The notes beneath the pieces are model-generated. The model saw only the letters and a program-made list of their open reading frames with translations, was not told the DNA's origin and ran no database searches. Source: Actinoplanes flavus (GTDB taxonomy: Bacteria; Actinomycetota; Actinomycetes; Mycobacteriales; Micromonosporaceae). From it: 64,000 nt of DNA. Positions 16,014-25,262 of this stretch are shown here, piece by piece; within the stretch, counting starts at the first letter, position 1, and every line of letters begins with the position of its first letter. The position numbers and the translations under genes are program-made. Where the stretch lies: NCBI RefSeq assembly GCF_017592555.1, contig NZ_JAGFNS010000011.1, forward strand, positions 1 to 64,000, written 5' to 3'.

Positions 16014-18659
16014 ATGAACGCGTACGGCGATCCGCAGTCCGCACGAGCCCGGGTCAGAGTGCCCGGGCCGTCCGCTGCTTCCACGCCTGACGACCAGCCA
16101 GCCGACGAGGCTCGGCCCGGCCCGGACGCTTACCGGCGTCCATCCGGTGCCGCCTCGGTAGGCGGTCAGCCGGGGCGGGCGTCGGTGGGCGGCGCCTCCG
16201 CCGGCCGGGCGTCCGTCGGCTCCGCCGCCCCCGGCCGTGCCGCGGTCGGTGGCCGCGCCTCGGTGGGCGCCGCTTCGGTCGGTGGCCGTGCCTCGGTGGG
16301 CTCCGCGTCCATCGGTGGCCGTGCCTCCGTGCCGCCGGGTGGCGGTGGGCCTCCCGGCGGTGGTGGCGGTGGATCCGGCGGCTCCGGTGGGTCCGGTGGC
16401 AAGCGGCCCCGTAGCAAGTCCGACAAGAAGTACCGGCGCGCCAACATTCTGACGGCGGCCGCTGCCGTGCTGGTCATCATGCTGGGCGTCGGCATCGTCG
16501 GCGGCACCTACTTCTTCGACGACGTGAAGCTCAAAACGCCGGAGGCGGAGGCGCAGATGAACATCATCTACGACGCCACCGGCAAGAACGTCCTCGCCAA
16601 GGAGGGCGAACCCCGGATCAACGTGCCGTACCACCAGATCAGCCAAGTCATGATGGACGCTGTCGCGGCCGCCGAGGACAAGAACTTCTGGACGCACAAC
16701 GGCATCGACATGAAGGGCATCGCCCGCGCCGCGTGGAACAACTTCACCGGCGGCGACCGGCAGGGTGCCTCGACCATCACCCAGCAGTACGCGCGGCACG
16801 TCGCTGACGAGAATGAGATCAGTTACAGCCGCAAGCTGCGCGAGGCGGTGCTCGCCCGGAAGCTCGAGTCGGAGTACGACAAAAAAGAGATCATGGGCAT
16901 GTACCTGAACTTCATCGACCTCGGTGAGGGACGGTACGGCGTCGAGGCGGCGGCTCAGGGCTACTTCGGCAAGTCGGTCAAGCAAGGCGCCAAGAACGCG
17001 ATCAACGCGTACGAGGCGGCGGTGCTCGCTTCGATCATCAAGCAGCCCTACCCGACCGACACGCACGCGGGCTACGACCCGAACTACAACCTAAAAGACG
17101 CCAAGGACCGGTGGGAGTACACCCTCGCGAACATGTACGAGATGAAGGCGATCTCGAAGGAGGTGTTCGACGCCCGGAAGTACCCGACGGTCAAGCCGAT
17201 CGCCAAGGCCAGCAACAAGAAGAGCGCCGACCAGAAGCCGGTCGGCATGGTGCTGCGGCACGTGCAGTACGAGCTGAAGCAGCTCGGCATCAAGGAAGAG
17301 GCCCTGAACAAGGGCGGCTTCACGATCACCACCACGATCAACCCGAAGGTGCAGAAGGCTGCGGAGGCGGCCGGCTCGAAGGCGAGCAAGTCCTCGCCGA
17401 TGTACCCCCTCCGTTCCCGGAAGTACCAGGCCGCCGTGATCGGTATCGACCCGACCAACGGTGAGGTCCTCGGGTACTACGGCGGTGACGACCCGAACGG
17501 CATCGACTACGCCGGCTACATGTCCGGTGACGGCAGTGGCGTTCCGGCGAACGGTGGGCAGTCCCCGGGCTCGACCTTCAAGATCTACACCCTGGCGGCC
17601 GGTCTGAAGGAGGACATCTCCTTCAAGACGATCTGGAACGGCAAGAAGGAGAAGGTCGGCGGTGGCAAGATCAGCAACGCCGGAGCGGATGACAACTCCG
17701 TCTGTGGCGGCAAGATCGAGTACTGCGACCTGGAGACGGCGACCGTCAAGTCGTACAACTTCCCGTTCTACTGGATCGCGGAAGGCATCGGCCAGGACAA
17801 GGTGATCGCGGCCGCCAACGCCGCCGGTGTCGGGACCATGTGGAACGACGACGGCAAGAAGATCGACCTGAACAGCACCAAGCCGGCCACGTGGAAGAAC
17901 AACTTCGACAACGAGGTCGCGTTCGGTCAGTACCGGGTGATTCCGCTCGAGCACGCCGAGGGTGTCGCCACCATCGTGAACGAGGGTGTGCACCACAAGG
18001 CGCACTTCATCAAGACGATCAAGCAGCGCGACCCGAAGACCGGCACCGAGAAGATCATTCACAGCGCGGACAAGGGCGGCAACCGGGTCTTCGCCGCGGA
18101 CAAGATGTCCGACCTGCTCGGCGTCATGTCCAAGATCCCGGAGCACGCCGGCAACACGATCAGCGGTCGTGAGTCGGTCGCCAAGAGTGGCACCTGGGAG
18201 GTCGAGGTCAACGGCAAGAGCCTCAACGGTGACACCTGGTTCGTCGGCGGCATTCCGCAGCTGGCCGCGACCGTATGGGTCGGAGGCTCCGGTGACCGCG
18301 TCTCGCTGAAAGAGGCCGACGGCGGCCCGATGTTCGGCTCCGGCACCCCGGCCGCGATCTGGGAAGAGTTCATCGAGACCACGGCGGAGGCGATGAAGTG
18401 GGAGAAGAAGGACTTCCCCGAGCGCATCCCGACCGGTAACCCGGACAGCGAGTACGCCAACGGTACCGCCCCGGTCGAGGTTCCGACGACCGACCAGAAC
18501 AGCCAGTTCTGCCAGACCTTCCCGGACAACCCGTTGTGCCAGATCACCGGTGGCCCCGCCGGCCCCGGCGGCCCCACCGGCCCGGGCGGCAACAACACCG
18601 GGAACAACGACGGCAACAACAACGGCAACAACGGGAACGGCAACGACGACGGCGACTGA
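16014..18659 (+). CDS. ponA: Class A penicillin-binding protein (transglycosylase/transpeptidase)
   Basis: 881 residues from ATG 16014, with GAGGGA upstream. A disordered cytoplasmic head has about eight GGRASVG-type repeats (residues 45-110) and a Gly-rich stretch. One membrane helix follows near 140-162 (ILTAAAAVLVIMLGVGIVGG). The GT51 domain has AAEDKNFWTHNGID and GASTITQQYARH near 220-260. The transpeptidase domain carries STFK near 520 (active serine), SYN near 580 and KSGT near 723. The tail is Gly/Asn/Asp-rich. It polymerises lipid II and crosslinks peptidoglycan outside the membrane. Gene order matches the ponA1 locus of mycobacteria. A strong terminator follows. Confidence 0.96.
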   Translation: MNAYGDPQSARARVRVPGPSAASTPDDQPADEARPGPDAYRRPSGAASVGGQPGRASVGGASAGRASVGSAAPGRAAVGGRASVGAASVGGRASVGSASIGGRASVPPGGGGPPGGGGGGSGGSGGSGGKRPRSKSDKKYRRANILTAAAAVLVIMLGVGIVGGTYFFDDVKLKTPEAEAQMNIIYDATGKNVLAKEGEPRINVPYHQISQVMMDAVAAAEDKNFWTHNGIDMKGIARAAWNNFTGGDRQGASTITQQYARHVADENEISYSRKLREAVLARKLESEYDKKEIMGMYLNFIDLGEGRYGVEAAAQGYFGKSVKQGAKNAINAYEAAVLASIIKQPYPTDTHAGYDPNYNLKDAKDRWEYTLANMYEMKAISKEVFDARKYPTVKPIAKASNKKSADQKPVGMVLRHVQYELKQLGIKEEALNKGGFTITTTINPKVQKAAEAAGSKASKSSPMYPLRSRKYQAAVIGIDPTNGEVLGYYGGDDPNGIDYAGYMSGDGSGVPANGGQSPGSTFKIYTLAAGLKEDISFKTIWNGKKEKVGGGKISNAGADDNSVCGGKIEYCDLETATVKSYNFPFYWIAEGIGQDKVIAAANAAGVGTMWNDDGKKIDLNSTKPATWKNNFDNEVAFGQYRVIPLEHAEGVATIVNEGVHHKAHFIKTIKQRDPKTGTEKIIHSADKGGNRVFAADKMSDLLGVMSKIPEHAGNTISGRESVAKSGTWEVEVNGKSLNGDTWFVGGIPQLAATVWVGGSGDRVSLKEADGGPMFGSGTPAAIWEEFIETTAEAMKWEKKDFPERIPTGNPDSEYANGTAPVEVPTTDQNSQFCQTFPDNPLCQITGGPAGPGGPTGPGGNNTGNNDGNNNGNNGNGNDDGD

Positions 18660-18677
18660 CGCCCCGGATCGTTGACG

Positions 18678-18710
18678 ACGGCGCCCACCTCGACGAGGTG
18701 GGCGCCGTTT
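18678..18710 (+). terminator. Intrinsic terminator after the PBP gene
   Basis: The 14-bp perfect stem ACGGCGCCCACCTC / GAGGTGGGCGCCGT with a GAC loop is followed by TT. It lies 19 bases after the PBP stop codon and 80 bases before the next gene. Confidence 0.8.
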
Positions 18711-18791
18711 CCTATGGGGCGCCTGGGAAGATCGGGACGCCACCGTGGCCTGTCACCCCTCGCCGCCGCTGATGCGGCATGATGCCAAGAC

Positions 18792-20306
18792 ATGAGCGCC
18801 CAACCGCCCACCGATCGGCCTGACGTCGCGAGTGCCACCTCGGACGGTTTCGTACGGGGACTCTCCCAAGCCATCGGCGGCCCACTCGGCGCACACGCCG
18901 TGCCACCGGACTCCCGGCCCGGCCGGTTCTGGACCGCGCGGCGCATCGTGATGGCGCTGGCCTGCCTGGTTCTGGCGCTCTCCTGGGTGCAGAAATCGCC
19001 CTGCATGGACGGCAACTGGCAGAACAACGTCCAGTACACCCGGTACTGCTACACCGACGTGCTGGCGCTCTACTACGCCGAGGGCCTGAACGAGGGCAAG
19101 GTGCCCTACGTCGACCATCCGGTCGAATACCCGGTGGTCACCGGCTACTTCATGGGCCTGCTCGGGTTGCCGGTGCACGAGTACGGCGTGAACCACCCGA
19201 ACATCAACCAGGGCAGCTGGTTCTACAACGTCAACGCGCTGGTGCTCTGCCTGTTCGCGGTGATCAGCGTCGCCGTGGTCCTCGCGTTGCGCCGGCGCCG
19301 GCCATGGGACGCGGCGATCCTCGCGGTCTCCCCGATCGTGTTGCTCACCGCCACGATCAACTGGGACTTCCTGGCCATCGGACTGTTCGCGCTCGGTCTG
19401 TACCTCTGGGCGCGACGACGCCCGGGCCTGGCCGGGGTGCTCTTCGGGTTGGGCGCGGCGGCCAAACTGTGGCCGCTGTTCATTCTCGGGCCGATCCTCA
19501 TCGTGGCACTGCGTACCGGGCGGTTGCGGCCGTTCGTCCAGGCGTTCCTCACCACCGGTCTGACCTGGCTGCTGGTCAACCTGCCGGTCATGGTCTTCTG
19601 GCACGAGAGCTGGCTGCGGTTCTTCCGGCTCAACTCGGAGCGGCCGGTCGACTGGGGCACGTTCTGGTACATCGGGCGTTACCTGGACGGGAAATGGAAC
19701 GCGGGCACGGTGGGTGACCAGGGCCTGTTCCAGTGGCTCAGCGACCACATCCCGACCCTCAACTACCTCTCGTACGCGCTCTTCGGTCTCTCCTGTTTGG
19801 GCATTCTCCTGCTGGGCCTGCTCGCCCCGCGCCGTCCGCGGATCAGCCAGCTCGCGTTCCTCGTGGTCGCCGCCTTCCTGATCTTCAGCAAGGTGTGGTC
19901 CCAGCAGTACGTGCTCTGGCTGCTCCCGCTGATCGCCCTGGCCCGTCCCAAGTGGGGCGCGGTCCTCGCATGGACCCTCGCCGAGATCGGTTACCTGGCC
20001 GCCTTCTACGCCGAGCTGATCGGCGCCGGCGGCAAGACCGTCATCCCGGAGGGCACCTTCGTTCTGGCCTCCACCTTCCGCCTGGTCACCGTGGCGGTGC
20101 TGTTCTTCCTGGTGGCCCGCGAGATCTGGCGGCCGGAACTGGACGACGTCCGGCGCTCCTACGGCGGCGCCGACCCGGACGCCGGCCGACTCGACGGTCC
20201 GGAGGCCTCCTGGCTCACCGGGTTCCGCGGCTACTTCCGGGTGGGTCCGTCCCAGGAGGCGCCGGTCCTCCCGGACGAGCCCAGCCCCGTCGGTCAGTTG
20301 AGGTAG
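18792..20306 (+). CDS. GT87-type polyprenyl-phosphate-dependent glycosyltransferase (DUF2029)
   Basis: 504 residues from ATG 18792. About ten membrane helices, with an early external loop carrying the acidic/aromatic motif YADVLALYYAEGL-type region (YTDVLALYYAEGLNEGKV), then DHPVEYPVVTGYFMG, and later AAAKLWPLFILGPILIVAL and FSKVWSQQYVLWLLPL. These are GT87 (mannosyltransferase C superfamily) marks. Such enzymes transfer sugars from polyprenyl phosphate to glycolipids or proteins on the outer face of the membrane. Mycobacteria have the equivalent gene directly after ponA1. The last 13 bases overlap the 3' end of the convergent gene. Confidence 0.85.
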   Translation: MSAQPPTDRPDVASATSDGFVRGLSQAIGGPLGAHAVPPDSRPGRFWTARRIVMALACLVLALSWVQKSPCMDGNWQNNVQYTRYCYTDVLALYYAEGLNEGKVPYVDHPVEYPVVTGYFMGLLGLPVHEYGVNHPNINQGSWFYNVNALVLCLFAVISVAVVLALRRRRPWDAAILAVSPIVLLTATINWDFLAIGLFALGLYLWARRRPGLAGVLFGLGAAAKLWPLFILGPILIVALRTGRLRPFVQAFLTTGLTWLLVNLPVMVFWHESWLRFFRLNSERPVDWGTFWYIGRYLDGKWNAGTVGDQGLFQWLSDHIPTLNYLSYALFGLSCLGILLLGLLAPRRPRISQLAFLVVAAFLIFSKVWSQQYVLWLLPLIALARPKWGAVLAWTLAEIGYLAAFYAELIGAGGKTVIPEGTFVLASTFRLVTVAVLFFLVAREIWRPELDDVRRSYGGADPDAGRLDGPEASWLTGFRGYFRVGPSQEAPVLPDEPSPVGQLR

Positions 20307-23017
20307 AAGACGACGGCGTCCGGGAGATCCTCCCGGCGGATCTGCAACGCGTCCACCGGCAGGTCGACGGCGTCCTCCCAGGAGGTGCCAGCCACCTGGT
20401 CACGCAGCAGCAGAACCTTCCGGACGCCGATCGACTCCAGGTACTCGATGCTTGTCGCGTCCGGGAAGCCGGCCGCCTTGGCGCGCAACTCGTTCTGCTG
20501 AGCCGTGTCGAAACCGCCGCCACCGTTGGCGATCTGCTGGAACCGCGAGGTGGTCCACAGCTGCACGGTCTGATCGGTCAGGTCGGCGGTGGGCAGGACC
20601 AGCATCGGGCCGGTGACGGTACGCAGAGCGTCCGGTTGCGCGGCCACCTGCGGGTGTGCCGTGGTGTTCCAGCCCTCCAGCGCCACCAGGATCAGCGGGA
20701 TCAGGCTGGCCAGGCGCAGCCACGGCCCGGGCCACGGTGGGATCCGCTGGGCGGCCCAGTGCTCGATCCGGCGGACGAAATCGTCCACCGCGCCCGCCGC
20801 CAGGATCGCCAGCAGCAGGGTCACCCAGAGCATCAGGCGGCCCGGGATGCGCAGGTCGAACGAGGCCGGGAAGTGGCCGAACAGCGGAAGGTACGTCCAG
20901 CGGCCGCCGAAGAAGCTGGTCCCCAGGGTGAGGATCACCGTGACCACGAGACCGGCGATCAGCAGCGCGCGGTGCCGCAGCCGCCACACCGAGAGGAACA
21001 GACCGGCCAGGGCGAGGGCGTACAGCGCGAAGCCGGGAAGCAGGGACATCTCGGCGGCCCACCCGAGCGAGGCCCGTGGGGTCGCGTGCGCGGCGCCCCA
21101 GACGCGGGACTCGGCCGGGCCGATCAGCAGGCTCCGCAGCGGTGGCGAGAAGAAGGTGATCTCCTCGATCCGTGAGCCGGTGTCCTTGAGCCGGATGTAC
21201 GGCACGGCCATCAGAACGCCGATGGACAGGAAGATCGTCGCGCCCAGGATGTTGATGTTGGTGAGCAGCCAGCCGATGACCGGTTTCCGCTCCGGCCTGG
21301 GCGGACCCGCCAGGTAACGACCGAGACTGATCCATCGGCGCCGGGGTGGGCTCGCCAGCACATCGGTACGCGGTCCCGGTGACACCTCCATCGAAGCGGC
21401 CAGCTGAACCTCGGACTTCGGTCGGCTGGGCGCCGGCGGATCGGTCACCGGTCGCGTCTCCGGCCCGGTCTGGTCCGGCCGCAGCGGAGCCGCCACCGGC
21501 CGCACCTCCGGCTCGGGCCCGTCGGCCTTCGATGCCGCTTCCACGGATGCGTCGGCCGGGGTCGCCGGTATGGCCGACGTGCCTGCCGCCTCGCTAACCT
21601 TGCTCGCCGCTTCGCCCGCTTTGCCCGACGCCTTGCTTGCCTTGCTCGCCGCCTCCGAAGCCGTCTTGGTCGCTTCCGGGTTCGGTTTGCCGGCTTCCGG
21701 GGTTGTCCTGTCTGCTCCCAGGCCTGCCTTGTCTGCTCCCAGGCCTGCCTTGTCTGCCTTAGGGTCGGCCGCGTCCGCCTCCAGGCCTGCCTTGTCCGTC
21801 CCCGAGCCGGTCGTCTTGCCGGGAGCCGTGGACGCCTTGGCGGCCGGGCCGGGCAACGCCGTGCGCCTGCCACGCCGCAGACCCCAGCGCCGTCCGGGCA
21901 CTGCCACGGCACGCTTCTCCCGCCGGGACTGACGGAAGCTGCTCATCGACCCGGTGACGACCAGCGTGATCAGGATCAGGCCCAGCACGTACGCGAAGGG
22001 AATGCCCAGGGAGAAGCCGAGGGTGAGTTGCCAGATCGCGACCAGCCACCCACCGACGGCCCAGGCGGCGCTCCGGCGCCCGGGCCGGAAACCGTACCGG
22101 AGTGAATAGCCGTGTCCGCGCGCCAGCATGGCCAGCGCCAGCGGGATGGCGCCCGCCGAGATGATGTTGAGATGGCCTTCCTGCGCCAGCCGCCACGGCG
22201 CGTAGGCGAACGCGACCGCCGCCACCGCCGCCCCGGTGGGCCGGGCGCCGAGCTGGCGGACCAGTGCGTAGGCGCCGATCAGCAGCAGCGCGTGGGCGAC
22301 CACGAAGAGGATGTTGTACCGCAGGATCGCGGCACCCGGGCCGTCGCCGATCATCCCGGCGAACGCGTACCCGAACAGGCTGTCACCGAAGGCGAAGCTG
22401 TCCTTCTGCGGGTAGTAGGCGTTCGACTGCCACAGCCGGGCCGGGTCGTCGATCACCGCGTGCCCGGCCCAGGCGACGCGCCACGCCTGCCGGGTCGGGT
22501 CGCCGAGGTCCTGCGGCAGCGTGTGCATCGGGTAGCGCAGGGTGGGCCAGGTCATCATCACGGCGAGCAGGCAGGCGGCGTAGACGACGAGCGCGTACTC
22601 GTGGATGACGGATCGGCTCAGCGCCCGCAGTGCCCGCCGGAGGATGCCGGGTGGCTGCTCCGGGATCGCGGCGAAGGCGCTCCACGGATCCGGTGGCGCA
22701 CCGGGTGGGCGGGCGTCCTTCGCCGTCGGCGACGTCACGGCCGCCGGGCCGTCCGCCTTCTTCTCCGGAGTCCCGGACTTCGCGTCGGGCGCGGTCTTCT
22801 CCAGAACCCCGGTCTTCGCCGGAGTCCCGGACTTCGCGTCGGGGGCGGTCTTCTCCGGACGGGGCGACGTCGGCGTACCGTTGTGAGGTTTGTCCTTTTT
22901 GCTCGCCGGTGTGGCCGCGCGCCGTGGCGGCAGGAGCCCGAGCAACCGCCGCGGCCCACGGCGCGCGGAAGTCTCCGCGGCGGCCACGGACGACTTCGGT
23001 TGCGGCTGCTCGGTCAT
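20294..23017 (-). CDS. Large multi-pass membrane protein with disordered insert
   Basis: 907 residues from ATG 23017. A charged disordered N terminus has the repeated unit EKTAPDAKSGTP. The first membrane block (about 135-350) begins YALVVYAACLLAVMMTWPTL and carries the loop DLGDPTRQAWRVAWAGHAV. A cytoplasmic insert of about 200 residues (about 362-565) consists of Ala/Lys/Glu/Asp repeats such as DKAGLGADKAGLGAD. A second membrane block (to about 790) and an external C-terminal domain follow. The early DP-x-R loop and overall layout resemble GT-C glycosyltransferases (YfhO or GT39-like), but no family is certain. The protein ends without a tail at KVLLLRD... AVVFYLN. Confidence 0.72.
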   Translation of the reverse strand: MTEQPQPKSSVAAAETSARRGPRRLLGLLPPRRAATPASKKDKPHNGTPTSPRPEKTAPDAKSGTPAKTGVLEKTAPDAKSGTPEKKADGPAAVTSPTAKDARPPGAPPDPWSAFAAIPEQPPGILRRALRALSRSVIHEYALVVYAACLLAVMMTWPTLRYPMHTLPQDLGDPTRQAWRVAWAGHAVIDDPARLWQSNAYYPQKDSFAFGDSLFGYAFAGMIGDGPGAAILRYNILFVVAHALLLIGAYALVRQLGARPTGAAVAAVAFAYAPWRLAQEGHLNIISAGAIPLALAMLARGHGYSLRYGFRPGRRSAAWAVGGWLVAIWQLTLGFSLGIPFAYVLGLILITLVVTGSMSSFRQSRREKRAVAVPGRRWGLRRGRRTALPGPAAKASTAPGKTTGSGTDKAGLEADAADPKADKAGLGADKAGLGADRTTPEAGKPNPEATKTASEAASKASKASGKAGEAASKVSEAAGTSAIPATPADASVEAASKADGPEPEVRPVAAPLRPDQTGPETRPVTDPPAPSRPKSEVQLAASMEVSPGPRTDVLASPPRRRWISLGRYLAGPPRPERKPVIGWLLTNINILGATIFLSIGVLMAVPYIRLKDTGSRIEEITFFSPPLRSLLIGPAESRVWGAAHATPRASLGWAAEMSLLPGFALYALALAGLFLSVWRLRHRALLIAGLVVTVILTLGTSFFGGRWTYLPLFGHFPASFDLRIPGRLMLWVTLLLAILAAGAVDDFVRRIEHWAAQRIPPWPGPWLRLASLIPLILVALEGWNTTAHPQVAAQPDALRTVTGPMLVLPTADLTDQTVQLWTTSRFQQIANGGGGFDTAQQNELRAKAAGFPDATSIEYLESIGVRKVLLLRDQVAGTSWEDAVDLPVDALQIRREDLPDAVVFYLN

Positions 23018-23038
23018 GACCCTCCCGGTGGCCCTACG

Positions 23039-23815
23039 TCAGCTGCCCGCCCGCTCGCGCAGAAGGGCGATGTCGGCGGTCTGCCCCTCCACCCCGCCCG
23101 GCGTCTCCACAATGGCGGGAGCGCCGGAGGCCCGGATCGCGGCCACCACCAACTCGGGGTCGATCTTCCCATTGCCGATGTTGTCGTGCCGGTCCTGGCC
23201 GGAGTCGAATCCACCCTTCGAATCGTTGGCGTGGATCAGGTCGATCCGCCCGGTGATCGACTTGATCCGGTCGACGATGCCGGTCAGGTCCTCCCCGCCC
23301 GCGAACGCATGGCAGGTGTCCAGGCAGAACCCGGCCCCGAAGCGGCCGACCTCGTCCCACAGGCGGGCCAGATCGTCGAAGCGGCGGGCGCACGCGTTGT
23401 CCCCGCCCGCGGTGTTCTCGATCAGCACCGGGAGCGGAAGGCCGCCTTCGCTCTCCGCATACTCGAAGGCCTTCCGCCAGTTCGCGAAGCCGGCGGCGAG
23501 ATCGGCGCCGGCGCCGACGTGCCCGCCGTGCACGATCAGACCCTTCGCGCCCAGCTCGGCCGCGGCGCGGGCGTGCGCCATCAGCAGTTTGCGGCTGGGG
23601 ATGCGGATGCGGTTGTTCGGTGAGGCGACGTTCACGATGTACGGCGCATGCACGAACACCTCCACCTCGGAGGCCCGGATCCGCTCCGCGTCCTCGCGTG
23701 GTTTGGGCGAGTTGTACTTCTGCGGGTCGGTCAGGAAGAACTGCACGGCGTCGGCCCCGCGGGCGGCGGCCTCGGCCAGCGGGTCGGCGGAATCGACATG
23801 GGCTCCGATGCGCAT
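23039..23815 (-). CDS. nfo: Endonuclease IV (class II AP endonuclease)
   Basis: 258 residues from ATG 23815. TIM-barrel motifs include MRIGAHVDSADPL, VHAPYIVNVASPN, LIVHGGHVGAG, ENTAGG, CLDTCHAFAGG, HANDSKGGFDSGQDRH and NIGNGKIDPE, which together supply the His, Glu and Asp ligands for three zinc ions. It nicks DNA 5' of abasic sites and trims 3' blocking groups in base excision repair. It is a second nuclease family for damaged DNA in this window besides the EndoQ-like fusion at 46.8-49.9 kb. It stands 21 bases from the start of the adjacent membrane protein gene, in the same direction. Confidence 0.95.
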   Translation of the reverse strand: MRIGAHVDSADPLAEAAARGADAVQFFLTDPQKYNSPKPREDAERIRASEVEVFVHAPYIVNVASPNNRIRIPSRKLLMAHARAAAELGAKGLIVHGGHVGAGADLAAGFANWRKAFEYAESEGGLPLPVLIENTAGGDNACARRFDDLARLWDEVGRFGAGFCLDTCHAFAGGEDLTGIVDRIKSITGRIDLIHANDSKGGFDSGQDRHDNIGNGKIDPELVVAAIRASGAPAIVETPGGVEGQTADIALLRERAGS

Positions 23816-23942
23816 GGAACGAGCCTACGACGCGGGTACGACGCTCTCCCTCCGCGTCACCGGGCTCCGCCGCCCCTCGTTAGCTCATTGATCACGCTTG
23901 ACGAATGCCGGGAACGCCCGGCGGTGGACTGGGGGATGGTGC

Positions 23943-24968
23943 ATGTCGCGGCAGTTCCGATACCGGATGGCGGCGCTGGGATTGAGTGCGTTGATCTTCG
24001 GCGTGCCGCTGCTCACGAACGGGACGGCGAGCGCCGAACAGGTCGAGGGGAACGATCGTCAGGTCAGCTTCGCCGGCGGTGGGGTGCTCGGCCTGTCCTG
24101 CGGGTCGAAGCCGAGCGTCGAGTCGATGACGGTGCCGGCCAGCAGTGTCGTCCGGGTGGTCAACCAGACCGGGCACGACGCGCAGCTCAAGCTGGCCGGC
24201 TCGCCGAAGGGCACCATCCCGGCGGACGGTGTGGCCGAGGTCGTGTTCCGGCGCGGCACCACCGCGGTGCTGCTCACGCCGGACTGCGACCTCGATGAGA
24301 ATCCGGTTCCGATGCTGGTCACGGCGACCACGCCGGCGGATTCCACGGACCAGTCCAACCCGGTTCCGGTCCCGTCCGACGGGAACGGCGCCGCGGTGAC
24401 GATGGCGAAACCGGCCGGACCGGGATCAGCCGCGGGCTCCCGTACCTCCGGTTCGACCCTGCCGGACGCGCTGGCGCCCCATTCGCGCCCCGACCGGACC
24501 TCGCCGAAGTCCGCGCACGCGGGGATCCGACACCCGTCCGGCGCGAGGCCGGTCACCGCGATGCGGGACGTGCCCGTCGCGGCACAGGCCCTGCCGCAGG
24601 GCGGCGGCGTCGCGCCACGGATCAAAGACAAGATCATCAACGGTACGGGGATCGGCACGCCCGCGTTCGCCGGCATGCCGCCTGGAGACCGCCGGACGCT
24701 CCTGCCCGGCGCCGCCACCGCGCCGCTGCCCACGGCCGGGGAGGACGTCGCCCCGCCCACGATGGCCGAGGCGGGGGTGCCGGTCACCGAGACGACCGGG
24801 GCGGGCAGTTTCGCGGCCGCCGAGCCGGTCGCCGCGGTGGGCCGGATCGACGAGGGGCACCCGATCGGCCTGCTGGGGCTGACCGCCCTGGTCTGCGTTC
24901 TGGGCGTGGCGACCGCTGCGATTCGGGCAATCGCGTCACAACGTGCATCTCGTACAAATATGGTCTAA
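23943..24968 (+). CDS. Exported membrane-anchored protein of unknown function
   Basis: 341 residues from ATG 23943. The signal peptide (MAALGLSALIFGVPLLTNG, cleavage near TASA) is followed by a compact beta-rich domain of about 100 residues with two cysteines (GLSCGSK and TPDCDLD). A long Pro/Ala/Thr-rich stretch (about 145-300) leads to a C-terminal membrane helix (IGLLGLTALVCVLGVATAAI) with the basic tail ASQRASRTN. There is no LPxTG motif, so anchoring is by the helix itself. The layout suggests a small domain held away from the membrane by a flexible stalk. No relative with known function is recognised. Confidence 0.72.
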   Translation: MSRQFRYRMAALGLSALIFGVPLLTNGTASAEQVEGNDRQVSFAGGGVLGLSCGSKPSVESMTVPASSVVRVVNQTGHDAQLKLAGSPKGTIPADGVAEVVFRRGTTAVLLTPDCDLDENPVPMLVTATTPADSTDQSNPVPVPSDGNGAAVTMAKPAGPGSAAGSRTSGSTLPDALAPHSRPDRTSPKSAHAGIRHPSGARPVTAMRDVPVAAQALPQGGGVAPRIKDKIINGTGIGTPAFAGMPPGDRRTLLPGAATAPLPTAGEDVAPPTMAEAGVPVTETTGAGSFAAAEPVAAVGRIDEGHPIGLLGLTALVCVLGVATAAIRAIASQRASRTNMV

Positions 24969-25076
24969 GCTCGTCCTTGCAAGCTCCGCGGGGCGTGCGC
25001 GCCCAACCTCATCGGTGTGGTCGTTCCTCCCCAGGTCCCACCCAACGAATCGGGACGGGCGCCCCGCGGCTCCCGT

Positions 25077-25113
25077 CGACGGCCCCGTCCACCCGGACGG
25101 GGCCGTCGTTTTT
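25077..25113 (+). terminator. Strong intrinsic terminator upstream of rpsF
   Basis: A perfect 14-bp stem, CGACGGCCCCGTCC against GGACGGGGCCGTCG, with an ACCC loop, is followed by five T. It lies 108 bases after the previous stop codon and 150 bases before rpsF. It most simply ends the upstream transcript and insulates the ribosomal operon. Confidence 0.85.
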
Positions 25114-25208
25114 GGCGTGGCGGCCCGCGTGGGTATGCTGGCTCGGTTCGCAGTGTGTCCGCCGTGGGCGCTTCTCTCCCACGGCTTTCCTTCTGCGTTC
25201 GACACAAG

Positions 25209-25253
25209 ACCTCCTGCCACGGAAATACCGTGGCCGCATAGCCCACAGGAGGT
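25209..25253 (+). promoter_or_regulatory. Putative S6:S18 autoregulatory leader motif of the rpsF operon
   Basis: An outer stem ACCTCCTG (25209-25216) pairs perfectly with CAGGAGGT (25246-25253). Inside it a hairpin CCACGG-AAATA-CCGTGG (25217-25233) is followed on the 3' side by a 12-base bulge that begins CCG (25234-25245). A hairpin flanked by an asymmetric CCG loop is the hallmark of the RNA bound by the S6:S18 complex in rpsF leaders of many bacteria. The 3' arm of the outer stem is the rpsF ribosome binding site AGGAGGT, so folding would block translation. The TTG start follows nine bases later. Feedback control of S6, SSB, S18 and L9 is inferred. Confidence 0.75.
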
Positions 25254-25262
25254 GAGAAAGTC

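Noticed and set aside
24969..25262. tRNA or other structured RNA gene before rpsF
   Set aside because: No cloverleaf could be folded. The strong hairpins are explained by a terminator and the rpsF leader motif.
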